Assembly: GCA_003993805.1 (NCBI GenBank)
Contig: RSEF01000017.1
Location: 5,655,587-5,719,586 of the forward strand
Direction: 5' to 3'
DNA: 64,000 nt
Source: Himantopus leucocephalus
Lineage: Eukaryota > Chordata > Aves > Charadriiformes > Recurvirostridae
Part shown: positions 1 to 15,571 of the stretch, piece by piece
How positions within the stretch are numbered: the stretch's first letter is position 1
Layout of the letters: each line of letters opens with the position of its first letter
The notes under the pieces: generated by a model
Databases searched by the model: none
What the model saw: the letters and a program-made list of their open reading frames with translations, nothing else
What the model was told of the DNA's origin: nothing
Made by a program: the position numbers and the translations under genes

Positions 1-4868
<4,868 letters not shown>

Positions 4869-6650
4869 TGCCAGCTGCAGCTGCCTTCCTGAAGTACTTG
4901 CATGGTAAAAAAACTTCAGAAGGAATGGCATTTATTTTTTAAGAATTGAATGGACTGGTCACGCCTAATGGACTGACACGCAGGCACAGAGACTGTCCCA
5001 TTGAGAATATCAAGTGGCAGTGAGCAGAGGGGTCCAGCTGGGCGTATGTTTGAACGTGGTGTTTAGAAGGATGGGGACAGGTAAAAGGAAGGGATCTTGG
5101 ATGCTGCTGGAAAGGAGTGGCTCTGAACTGAAGAATGCGGCAAATAGGCTTCTTTTAGACGAGAGCCATTCTCAGAGCAGGTTACCGTAAAAGCAAGCGG
5201 CTCTTGGCTAGTACGTGTTACAGCCATATCAGATATGGTAGGTCTGAGCAGCTTTTGCTTCAGGCTGTCTTCCGCTACTCATCCATGTCATCTGAAGTCA
5301 GTTTTCCTGACTGAAATACTGGATACTAGTTTTTAAATGACAATTTTTCCTGCAATAGAATCCTGTAAGCCCAGTGCTGAGGGAACTGGAGGAATCCATG
5401 GTACTGGGAAAGGCACCCCTCCTGTGACAAAAATGATGCTGCACTCAGCAGATTGTATGCTTTTACTCTTCCATGTAAACGGTTCTTTCAACACTTGATT
5501 CTGTACGGTCTGCAAGGATAAAGGCTTCTTTCCGTGTCCTTTGCGAGATCTGTGAGTTCTTACCTTACCCGTTACGCCCTGAAAGCACACCCCACACAGA
5601 AAGCACTGATGCCGAGCGGTTATTTGAAAGATTTATTTTGCATGAAATCTCTCTGGAATACCCCTGAAAGTCAGTTTGTTCTTGTTTTGGGAAAAGGAGG
5701 ATTAAGGGCGGTCTGCATGCCTGGGGGATCTCCAGATGTTTCTGCCATGCAAGGGTAACAGAGGATTTGCCGTTGTCGCAATCGGATTAGGAGCCATTGC
5801 TGCAGGTAACGTGCAATACCAAGTCTGCAGAGCAGTGCCAGATAGAACCCGATGTTTGTCGTAGTGAGATGGTGCAGGTTTGAATGGCGGTGATCCTGTG
5901 TGCAGCCCGAGGCTTAGCGTTCCTTAACTGTCACCTTGATAAAGTTCTGTTTCCCCAGGGGAAAGGGCAGGTTTCGGGGGGGCTGGTTTGTTGAGATATT
6001 TCAGGTGCAGCTGATGTCGGTCTGTAATGCAGCTGCTTGCTCGGGGTGGGTTGTGTTGGGGAGGAGGTGGGTGGGCACCTTTATTGGGCTGGGATAGAGG
6101 GGTTGGCTTTTTTTCCAGATGTAAGACTGGTTACAAACTTGGTTAAGACTGGGTACAGAGCAAGAAAATGTTTACACTGAGCCCAGCTGGGTTGCTGGTC
6201 TGCGACATGCTGGTTTTGTTTGTTAAAGTTGTTCTGTACTGATACCTGTGTTCCACAGTACCAAAAGAACAAAGTTTAAGCAGGTAATGTGGTTTAAAAA
6301 AAAAAAAAAGTTGAGCATACTTTGACAGGAGCTTGAAAAAAAAAAAAGTAAATTGAGATTTGAGTGAGTTTAGGGTTTTATCGTACATGAAACTTGTTCA
6401 TGACCATGTTCCACTGGTCTGAGACAGGATCCTGCAGAAAACTGTTGGGCTGGGAATGAGCGAAGACGCTGAAACTGCTTTTCTCGCTTCTGTAGCAGCA
6501 GCTGAAGTTGACCGAGAGGGTTTTGGCTCTGCCCCGACACCTCGCCCAGCCCAGGGCTGCTTCGCTCAGGCAGGGGGATGTTGGGCGCAGTCCGCTTTGC
6601 TGAGCGTGCCTCGAGAGGGTGTTTGCAGAACTGTCCTGTTCCTGGACACC
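4869..6650. other. PTGES2 3' UTR and flank, intergenic to ODF2
   Basis: This stretch follows the PTGES2 stop codon. I see no exon-like ORF. No canonical AATAAA was found by eye; GATAAA at 5517-5522 is the best variant polyadenylation signal. Two A-runs lie near 6296-6310 and 6336-6347. GC and CpG content rise from about 6440 toward the ODF2 promoter. Small ORFs here have no recognisable domain. Confidence 0.5.
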
Positions 6651-6898
6651 GAACCAGCCTGGGGACACGGCCGCCCGAGGTAGATGCAGGAGCCCTCTCC
6701 GGCGGTGCTGCCGTGTCCCCTGGTCGGAGCGCTGCCCCCGCCGGGCTGCGGCGCTGCCGATGGCCGAAGGTTGTGCGTCCCTCTCGGAGGGGGCGCTGCT
6801 GGCGGACCCGGGCCGGGGGCGGCTCCCCGCGGGCGGGCGGGCGGGGATCCCCCGGGGGGAGCGCGGCGCCGGGCCCGGGTCCCTCCGGGACGCTTCGC

Positions 6899-6912
6899 GT
6901 CACTATGGCGAC
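6899..6912 (+). promoter_or_regulatory. ODF2: X-box-like RFX binding site
   Basis: GTCACTATGGCGAC fits every position of the degenerate ciliary X-box consensus RTHNYYWTRRNRAC and differs at three constrained positions from the vertebrate palindrome GTTGCCATGGCAAC. It lies roughly 100-150 bp upstream of the likely start sites. RFX2/3 factors drive ciliary and spermatid genes, and ODF2 encodes a centriolar-appendage and sperm-tail protein, so context supports function. Occupancy is inferred. Confidence 0.5.
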
Positions 6913-6999
6913 GGGGCCCGTTGCGGGGCGGGGCCTTGTGACGCGGGCGGCGGCGGGTCGTGTCACGAGGAAGGTTTGAATCGCCCAATGGGGGAGCCG

Positions 7000-7190
7000 C
7001 GGGCGGCGGCGGCGCGGCGGCGGACCCGGAAGTGCGGCGGCGCCTCCTGTCCCCGGTGCAGCCTCCTGCCGCCCCCCTCGCCCCGGCCGCGGGGTCTCCA
7101 TGGCAGCGGCAGCGCCTCCCGCCGCCTCCCCCCCGCCGACGAAGAGCTCCTGAGGCGGCAGCGGCTGCGGACCCCGCGCGGCCCTTCATG
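7000..7190 (+). other. ODF2: ODF2 exon 1 (5' untranslated or alternative coding), approximate start
   Basis: A GC-rich segment after the CCAAT and ETS sites ends in a good donor, TTCATG|GTGAGG, at 7190/7191. The transcription start is not defined by sequence; ~7000 is an estimate. It contains a short uORF (7100-7153). One frame is open through the whole exon and continues in frame into the alternative exon at 8731 (see findings). Confidence 0.55.
7100..7153 (+). other. 17-codon upstream ORF in ODF2 exon 1
   Basis: ATG at 7100 with G at +4 opens an Ala/Pro-rich 17-codon frame that stops at TGA 7151-7153, inside the predicted 5' leader. It could reduce translation from the main ATG at 9563. 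Its use depends on the real start site. Confidence 0.35.
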
Positions 7191-8730
7191 GTGAGGGGGC
7201 CGCGGCCGCCGGGCCCGGGGAGGGCGGGCTGGGGGAGGGGGGGGGGTTGTGGTCCCCTCGCCGTGTGGCCTCGGGCATGTCCGAGCCCCCGCGAATAATC
7301 CCTTCGGCGCCTTCCCCGCCGTGTCGGCAGTGAGAAGTACCCCCTGCCTCGGGGTGGCCCCCAGCCGGGTAAAGCCCTGCTCTGCCCTCAGAGCTGGCCC
7401 CCGGCTAGTCCCTGCCGGCCTGAGGTAGCCACGGATCCTTTGAAAAGCCGCGGGAGAAGTTACGTAAAACTTCTGAAATAAACCTTGTCGCTAGGGAAAG
7501 CTGGGCGACAGCATCTGAGTCTCACCGGTGGTGATTCCCAAGCTCTGTGAGCTCTCAGTCGGTGCTGTACCCGATGCACACGTTTGGGCCTGGGGAGAGT
7601 TTAAGCCTTCCCGGGGAAGAAGAGGATTTAAACACCCAGCGGTGTTTGGAGTTGTTCATGGCGAGAAGCTGGGGAATCCTGTTCCTTCAGAGAACTGCTG
7701 CTTCCTGTTCCTGATCAAGGGATGTACGGCTGCATCTTCCCCTCTGTAATTTTTGTAAATCTGACATGATATACAGGTGTGTTTGTCTTAAACACACACT
7801 TCTTAAAAACGGATGCAGTATTATTAGTTTTATTTAGAGTAGGTTGTTACACGAACCTTGGCAAGATGACAAATTAACCAATGAGCTGTAAAGAGTGGTG
7901 TAAAATTCTAGTCTAGCAGAAATATTGTACAAAATCCTGCTCTACTGCGTTACGAGTAACACTTTACATGTAGCGCTTGTGCTTATGTAGCAAATTATGA
8001 AGGCGTGTTACCATAAGGTTAGCTAACTAAGCCTGATACGCCACCACTCCAATAGCTGTACTTCATCGCTCCCCAATAGTCCTTTGGGGATACCTCCTCC
8101 CTCGCTGTCATTTCAAGTCCCACAGGTACAACCAGGCAAGAAGCTGCTCACGCTGTAGCTGACTCCCAGTTCTGTTCATGCTGCTGGTTAGCCAACCAGT
8201 ACATGCGTATCTGCTGGGCAGGCAGCGACCACACTGCAATGTGAGTCAGTGGTGCTGGGTTTCCGTCAGCATGAGCACTGATTTGGGTGCAGAACCGTAT
8301 AGACCTAGAACCTCAAAATTTCTGTCAAGCTTTACAGACTTTATCAATGATGGCAGAGTTTAGGCAGGGTGTGGGGTTTGGGAGGGGATGTAGAGGTACC
8401 CTGGAACTGTTCAAACCCTGGTTCCTTATGAAACTGGTTAGAAATTGCAGTTAGAATTTGAAGGTTTATAACTGGGTAAAGCCATTATGTATAAGTCTGC
8501 AAAACGTTTTCCATTGCTTAAACAAGCTTTCATCATCAGTATGTAAGGAATTATAATCTCGGTCCTTCCATCATCCCATGCTTGTCAGAGGAAGCAAGGA
8601 CATATCAGCTTTTGTTCTCTGGGTGCATACACTTGGTGTGTTTGAGCCTGCATGTTGTCTTAAATCGAAGAGGGTGTTCAGAAATTGGCACCTTTTCCTC
8701 TTAGTGTTCATTTTATTATTTCTGTATCAG
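7191..8730 (+). other. ODF2 intron 1
   Basis: A 1.5-kb intron. The first 100-150 bases are the tail of the CpG island; the rest is ordinary sequence with no recognised repeat or RNA gene. Confidence 0.5.
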
Positions 8731-8815
8731 GTGTCCCTCATCCATCAACAATGAAGTGACTTCAGTCTCTGCGCAGAGCACCCTGTCAAGAGGAGCTAAA
8801 AGCTTTAGAATAACT
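8731..8815 (+). CDS. ODF2: ODF2 alternative N-terminal coding exon
   Basis: An 85-bp exon bounded by a pyrimidine-rich acceptor (TTTCTGTATCAG) and a consensus donor (ACT|GTAAGT). Read after its first base it encodes 28 residues including NNEVTSVSAQSTLS. I match this to the KNGVTSLTQ region of the alternative human ODF2 N-terminus. It ends in phase 0, so it joins in frame to the shared exon at 11061. Joined to the exon at 9517 it would hit an early stop, so the two exons appear to be alternatives. The start codon for this form must lie upstream, possibly ATG 6988. Confidence 0.6.
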
Positions 8816-9516
8816 GTAAGTAATTTTATCTAGGCTGACAAAAACCTTTCTGCCAGGGTCAGATTAGTGCAGCTGGTGGATTTTCCTAAGATTTGCAATT
8901 GCATTATGTCATTACCTCAACCGAAGCATCAAGCTCAAAGATGATGACTTTAACCTTGCGTCTCTAGGCTTTTCCTTCCATGTTGCGTTAGATATTGGTT
9001 AAGGTTATGCTTTTATTCTGAAGATTAAAGAAATGCTGTGATCCAAAAACTTTTAAGCATTTGTTTAACTTCAAAAAGACACTTAAAGTTAAGCATGTAT
9101 GAAAGAGTTTACAGGTTTAGCATTCTAGGATGGAAGGATCTGATGGTTTCCTGTTGATTTTTCTTAACTAAACTGTTAATGCTCTTCTCCCCCCTTTGAA
9201 TTTCTCTTCCTAATCGGATTGCATTGGTCACTGGAACCCTTGATTTGCTCACTTGCTCTAAGACTTTGAATGCCAATGACTCTTACAGACACCTGCTGTC
9301 AATCCAACAGTATTTGGTCTTTAATAATTACATTAAAAGCAGAAAATACCAGAAGCAGGGGAATTATTTGTATTAATCCTAACTCTACAGCAAAATGGTG
9401 TGCAATTCAAAATGGCAGATGCTACTGAAAGAAAGCTCAAGCTTTAATCAAAGCTGGCCATTGTTGCTCTGTGGCACAGAGGGAAATGTTGTTATTTCCA
9501 GTTTCCTTATTCACAG

Positions 9517-9670
9517 GTTTCCTTTCATTGTATTGCCCTTTCCCGTTTGTGGGAGAAGAGCCATGAAGAACCGTTCCTCATCTCCCCCTTTGCACGTCCA
9601 TGTGGATGAAAACACCCCTGTCCATGTCCATATTAAAAAGGGTCAGAAAACCACACCTGCAAAATGCCAG
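9517..9670 (+). other. ODF2: ODF2 exon carrying the main start codon
   Basis: Acceptor TTCCTTATTCACAG|GTTTCC precedes 46 bases of leader, then ATG 9563 with A at +4 and G at -3 (GCC ATG A), and ends at donor CAG|GTAGGA. Upstream of the ATG the same frame is open to the acceptor, so the start is chosen by homology to the MKDRSS-type mammalian N-terminus. Confidence 0.8.
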
Positions 9671-12600
9671 GTAGGAGTGTGTAGCTGGGTGTTGTGAGGG
9701 CTACAAAGAGGAAAGTGAACGATCCTAGAAGCACCTCAAAATCTTCAAGGTCTGTTTTACTGTCATATTAGAACTGCAAGACTTGAATTCATATGCAATG
9801 GTGAATTTTCAGTAACGTGTCTTCTGTGTTTAAGACGATTTATCTGTGTGATACAGAATATATAGTTACTTTTCATATTCAAGTGTGTGCTTGTGAAGAG
9901 TGTTGCTCCCAGCGTGATGTGATTTGGGAAATTTTTTTTCCTTTTATTCCCGGGATTTGTGTCTTGATAATGTTTTTTCTTTGGCTTCATCCCTATTTTT
10001 GTAGGAAAAGTTTGGCGAAAAGTAATATCTAGGCCTTTCAAATTCCATCTTGATTGTATTAAAATAAATGTGTTTAGAAAAAAAAAAAAGTCTGGATTCA
10101 AACCGTCTTCTGGTATTAAGCACCTTCCCAGTCCGCTGAGCTGTGCAGCAGGGAGGATCTCTTCATAGCCTTATCCACAGTAGGCAGAAGGCAGTAGTGA
10201 AGTTGTTTCTAGCTATCTCATATCCTCTTCTGTAGTTGGATGTTTACGTAAAGTTGTTCTCAAAAGATGGAAGCTGCTAGTTCGTTCTTCCTTATGTGCA
10301 GACATCTTGTTCTAAGTCCTCTATTAATTTTGTGTTTGTTGCTAATGGCAAATATCATAATGGGGTAGGGCCTGACAGTGAAATCAACAACTTCTGTTCA
10401 TTAATTGCCTGTAGGGAATGTTTATAACATCCGATTTTTCTCTAAGGTTGGAATTGTGCAAAAACACAAACTTTCCTTCAGTTAGAGTACCTTGAGTTCA
10501 ATACAAATAAATGCAGATTAGTGGACTGCAAAGCAGGGAAAACACTTCAGGGGCTTTGCATAAACCAACCACACTGCAATGGTTTTTTTTCTCTAGTAGT
10601 GCTGTCATCAAATGAGGTATCTGCTCTTCTGTGAGATGAATCTGTAATGGAGAAGGGATCTCCCAGGTTTTTCCTTCTTCATGTGAATGGGTTGTGTTGC
10701 GGTATTTTTTTGTGTATCTCCATACAGAGCAGACTTCCTTCCCTACTGCCCCGATCTCCCACCCCTGCCCTGCTGGGTAAGGCTCTCGTCACATCACAAG
10801 TGCAGGTATCCCAGTGGTTTAACAGACTTGCCACATGATAAACAAGAAGAATTTACTACATCTAGCCATACTGTCAGCTGAATGTGGAATAACCTTTCCT
10901 TCTGGCTGGTGTTAGCCTCCTGTGATGGCTGCTGGCTCACCTGATCCGTGAAACACAGTGACGTTTTTGTGTGAATGAACTTTCATTTGGTTTTGCAGCA
11001 CTAAAAACTGTAAATGGTTCTTTAAACATGTGTGATTTATTTTATTTCCTCTTTCTTTAGCAAAAGCACAAACAGAAAATTAAAGGGGATACTGTGAACA
11101 TGTGCAGATCTGTCCGTGTGAAAACTAAGGCCCCCTGGGTGCCCCCAGGCAGAACATCTGTCCGGGACTCCACTGGCAAATGGGAGGTATGGCTGATTTT
11201 GCTCTTTTAAACACACCTTCAGGTTTATCTGAGGTTGAAGAGAGCGGTTGTGTAGTGAGGGAGCTGGTCTGATCTGAAAGAAGGCTACTGTCACCTACCA
11301 TCCATTTTAAGTGTCTTCTATAAATCTTTTTCACTTTTTAATATAGCAAAATTGGAAAGTAGTTAGCAGCCTATGGCCATATCATGCCTTTCTGCCTCTA
11401 GAAGCCAGGCAAATTTCTTTGTTTATTGTAGTTTTGCTAGTCCCCTTCAAGATGTCATTTGGAGGCACAGCGAGGGGCTGCTCTTCCTGGTCTCTTCCGA
11501 AGCATGGAGCATTTGTGTAGTACCGTGTAATATTTTCTTTCTCATGGGTTGATAGTTTGCCTTTTGTATTCCTGGCTCTTCCTAGATGAGAATTTGAGCT
11601 TGCATTATTTTTTTCTTATTTTTCTATTCTGGTCCTTCTGCATTCGTGACCTTTCCCTGGTGGAAATAAAAGAGCTGTTTACGGATGTTTTTTTCCTTAC
11701 TAGCTTTATTGCAGTGATGCGACCTGGTCTCTGTTTTTGGCAGAGTTAGGGTTGGAATACTGTGCGTAACTTTATACTAAAAAATGATGCTCTTTATTGC
11801 TTTTCTACCAGGGACCAACTCACCGCCTAGAAATTACACCTCCAGATTCAGAAAAAATGCTATCAGTATTGCGCCTGAGTGACCTCTCTACAGATGAGGA
11901 GGATGCTGTTTACTGCAAAATGAACGAATATGAAAAGAAGATAGATAGCCTGATGAATGTGGTGGGAACACTGAAGAATGAGGTGAGAAGACAGTGTAAA
12001 GACCTGCTGACTTGGGCTTTGTAGCTGATTGTTTGGCAAAAGTAGGCTGGAGTTAAGTCTTGGTGCAATGGAAGTCTACCCACGCTGTTGCTTAGGAAAA
12101 AAAAAAAAATCAATCTTTCATTGTTTAGAAGAGCTGAACTATCCTAGTATCCTAGTGAGAAATTCACTAAGCCGTACTATGAAACATTTTAAAACATTAT
12201 CTGTTTAATAAGGTATGGCTGTGCGTCAGTTTCCAAATAATCTCTTCTGCCCAAGCCCAAAATCTGAAAACTGATCGTTCTTGAAGGTTAAAAATACAGT
12301 ATGTTGACGTTTTATTGTCAAAGAATCCACTTACTCAAGAAGACTTGTTTCTTCTGATTCTGTTTCAAAATGTGCAACCCAGTGACATTGTGTTTTCCAG
12401 ACAAATAGCTTCTTATGTACTTGACACCACTTAAAAAATGGGTAGGAGATATTCCCGATTTCATAAGATGCGTTATGGTGGGGGAAAACTGCATTTTTAA
12501 CTTTGAGTTAACACTGAGGGCAGCAAATCTTGTATTCTTATTATTTTACTCAAAACTACATGGAGTTCAAATTGGTGAACAAGAATAGGATTTTAGTCAA

Positions 12601-15516
12601 GTAGATTCTTATATTAAATGTTTTCCATTTTATTTATGCTACAAAATTCAATGGAATTACTGGCATGATTGTAAAACAAAAATCCATTTTGATATTTTTA
12701 ATAGGTTAATTGAATCTAAATGTTTGGTGGTATCACTTAAATAAAATCATGGGGTAAGATCACATTAATTTTGTTAGCTTTAATTCTGTACAAGCCAGGG
12801 AAGCTTCAGTGATCTTTTTTGCTGTAAAAAGAAGTAAGTCTGGTACAGTAGTTCAACCCCTCTCTATGTTCTCTCTTCTTTCACATTTTCAACTGTTTGT
12901 AGTGCTCTTAACTGCCAAATGGGATGCACGTGTCATTCATGAAGAGCAGTAGTCAACTTCTGAGCCCTGTTCAGCTCTTGACTAGTCTGTACACAACTCC
13001 AGTCACACTACCAGCAGTGACACTGAGCTGCCACAGAACCTCCTAAGTAATCCAAAAAGGGGTAGATGGAAACAAAATACCGGAGACTATCTAGGTTGAT
13101 TTCACCCAGTTCCCTAGATCTCACAAAGCAATAGTGGAGCAATGGGAGCCATCTGCAGCATGTGAACTGCTACCAGGGCTCCTTTCCTGCCATGTTTGAA
13201 GTCTGTCACATGTCTCATGGCTGATGACAATTTTTTGGTATGTGGCTTAGAGCCAGAATGCTTGTGTCTCCCCATGTTTGTGGGATGGGAGGTATTTCCA
13301 GGAAATAAGTGAGTTATGCCCTTTGTGCACAGGAACAGCCTGGAAGTATCTAGGAGCGGGGAGGGGGGGNGGGGGGGGGGGGGGGGGGGGGGGGGGGGAA
13401 GCAAGCATGATCCTTTGTTGCTTGGTGCAGCTGAATAGTTGGCTCACTGGTGTGAGATGTGGATTCTGTGTATCACTTTAAAAGCACTTGGTTTGTCTTA
13501 AGTTCTATTTAAATATCTTCATCAGGCCAAGCTGCAGAAAAAGGAGGAACAGCAGCAAATGACAAAGCGTCTCCTTGAGGAGCAGAAGGAAGAACTGAAT
13601 GAGGTCACACAAGAGCTGGTAGAAACAGAACATGAGAATACACTGCTCAGGCGCAATATTGAGCGCATAAAGGAAGAGAAAGATCTGACTGTGTAAGAAA
13701 GCTCCAATTCTCCATTGTTACTGCAAGTAGTGGTATTTACAGGGCACCTACCTCCTTTATTGCTAACATTATTTGAGGTTGTAGTTTGTCCCCTCTAAAT
13801 TCCTGTTTCATAGCTGTGGGCCTAGCGAGTTCTTGGTGTCTACTTACTGTCTTCTATCAGAAACAGCTTCCACACTGAAAAAGGATAAATCTTAAGTAGT
13901 GGTTGTTCGGAGCTTTTTATCCTCTGATTTGAGAGTTTTTATCAGTTTTAACCCAGTAGACTGTAATCAGTAGTGGCTGGTACAGCTGTCAAAGCTTCTC
14001 GTTTCTCTGATGGCTGACTTCTCGTTACAGCCTACAGAAAAAGTACTTGCAGCGTGAGAAAGAGTGTTTGATGTCCAAGCTGAGCGAGGCAGAAAGGGAT
14101 GGAGCAGCAGCAGCCAGGCAGATCCATGCCCTGAAAAATACAATTGGGAGACTCAACATTGTAGGTGTTGTCCTTTTTTGTTCTTGCCTTTACTACATTG
14201 TCCTGTTATATGGCTGTCTTAAAAAATGTAATGTTACAGTTGCTGATCCAGAAAAACATAAGGAAAAGTGGAGGGATTTAACATGCTTGTGGTGTTTGCT
14301 AGTTTTGTTTGGAAGTGGGGTGTTTACTTGCAGCATCCAGTTGCCTTCTGCACACGTGATGCTGACTATTGCACTGCTCGTGCTTGTATCAGCTTCATAC
14401 ATTAATTCCATGTGAACAATTCTTTTTTTTTTTTTGGTTTTTTTTCCTCTAGGAGAAACACATGAGCAGCTCAGACATTAACACACTGACAAGGCAAAAA
14501 GAGCTGCTTCTCCAGAAACTGAGCACCTTTGAAGAAACCAACCGGACACTACGGGAACTTCTCAGAGAGCAGCACAACCGGGAGGTGAGCAGTGCTGTCT
14601 ACTCGAGCTTGGATGATTACAGGAGGCTATATTGTCTTGTGAACTGAAATGGAATTTGGAGAGCTGTTAACTCTTCCCAACCCTGCTGTTGACCTTGTGT
14701 CATAAAGGATGGATAGTTTTGTTTATCCCTGCCTACTTAAGTAGAGTATGATTGACTCTTCTGCTGTGGGGATGTTAGAGTGTCTTTGACTGTATTAAAA
14801 GGTGTAGGCACTACTGTGTTGCCAGCTCTTTTTCCATCTGGGTATAGCTGTATCTGCTGATCATGCTAGTCTGAAATGTTACTGCTGCAGTTGCATTGGC
14901 TGAAGTCTGAGGATTAGATGTGGGCTTAGCTAGTGGGGGCCTAAGGACGTTCACAATTCTATTTTTGTAGGCTGTAAAAGCAATAACAAAAAAATTGTAA
15001 ACAATTCTGTACTCCATGTATAGAAAAATTGCTTGTAAGAGCAATACAGAAATGAAATTGCTGTTCTTCCTGTAGTTTATGTTCCATTTGAGCAAAAGCA
15101 GGCCAATGTAACAGTTCTTTCAGCCACCAGCGAGATTGGATAAAAGGTGGAGTTCTTCCACCTGACTTTCACTGAGTAGTGAGAGAGTTCTGAAAGACCT
15201 TAAATTGGCATCGTGGTTTTTATTATAATCTTTGACTGAGAAGTGGAAAAGCTTTCTGAGATGGGTGATCATATGTGAAATATTTAGAAAATTTGATGCT
15301 TCTGTGTATCTTCTGAGAGATGCTGCTGCATCTGGGGGAGAATGGTTGATTTGCCCAGTTCCATCTAAAGAATATGTATAAAATTGACTTTTTAATTAAC
15401 CATTTTCTCATACATTTCTTTTGTAGAAGGATGCTCAGAAGATATTGGAGCGGCAAGGAGCACTGCTGAAAAGGCTGGCTGACTCAGATGCAGAGAAAAC
15501 TGTAAGCAACCCAAAA

Positions 15517-15571
<55 letters not shown>

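Larger units (their letters stand above)
6660..7330 (+). promoter_or_regulatory. ODF2: ODF2 CpG-island promoter
   Basis: A dense GC/CpG block sits just upstream of the first ODF2 donor (GT at 7191). Visible motifs in order are an RFX X-box-like 14-mer at 6899-6912, an inverted-repeat-flanked CCAAT box at 6985-6989 within CCCAATGGG, and an ETS/GABP site CCGGAAGTG at 7026-7034. No TATA box is seen. The layout fits a housekeeping-type promoter with a ciliary control element. Calls rest on consensus matching by eye. Confidence 0.75.

Noticed and set aside
6370..7101. A 243-residue minus-strand ORF and several overlapping long ORFs across the ODF2 promoter
   Set aside because: They are Arg/Pro/Gly/Ala-rich in several frames at once, which is what a CpG island gives by chance. 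No domain, splice context or family resemblance.
14047..14415. An ORF whose C-terminal part looks like membrane helices
   Set aside because: It is ODF2 exon 14031-14160 read through its donor (GTAGGT at 14161) into a T-rich intron; hydrophobicity comes from T-richness. The next exon at 14453 restores the known ODF2 sequence.
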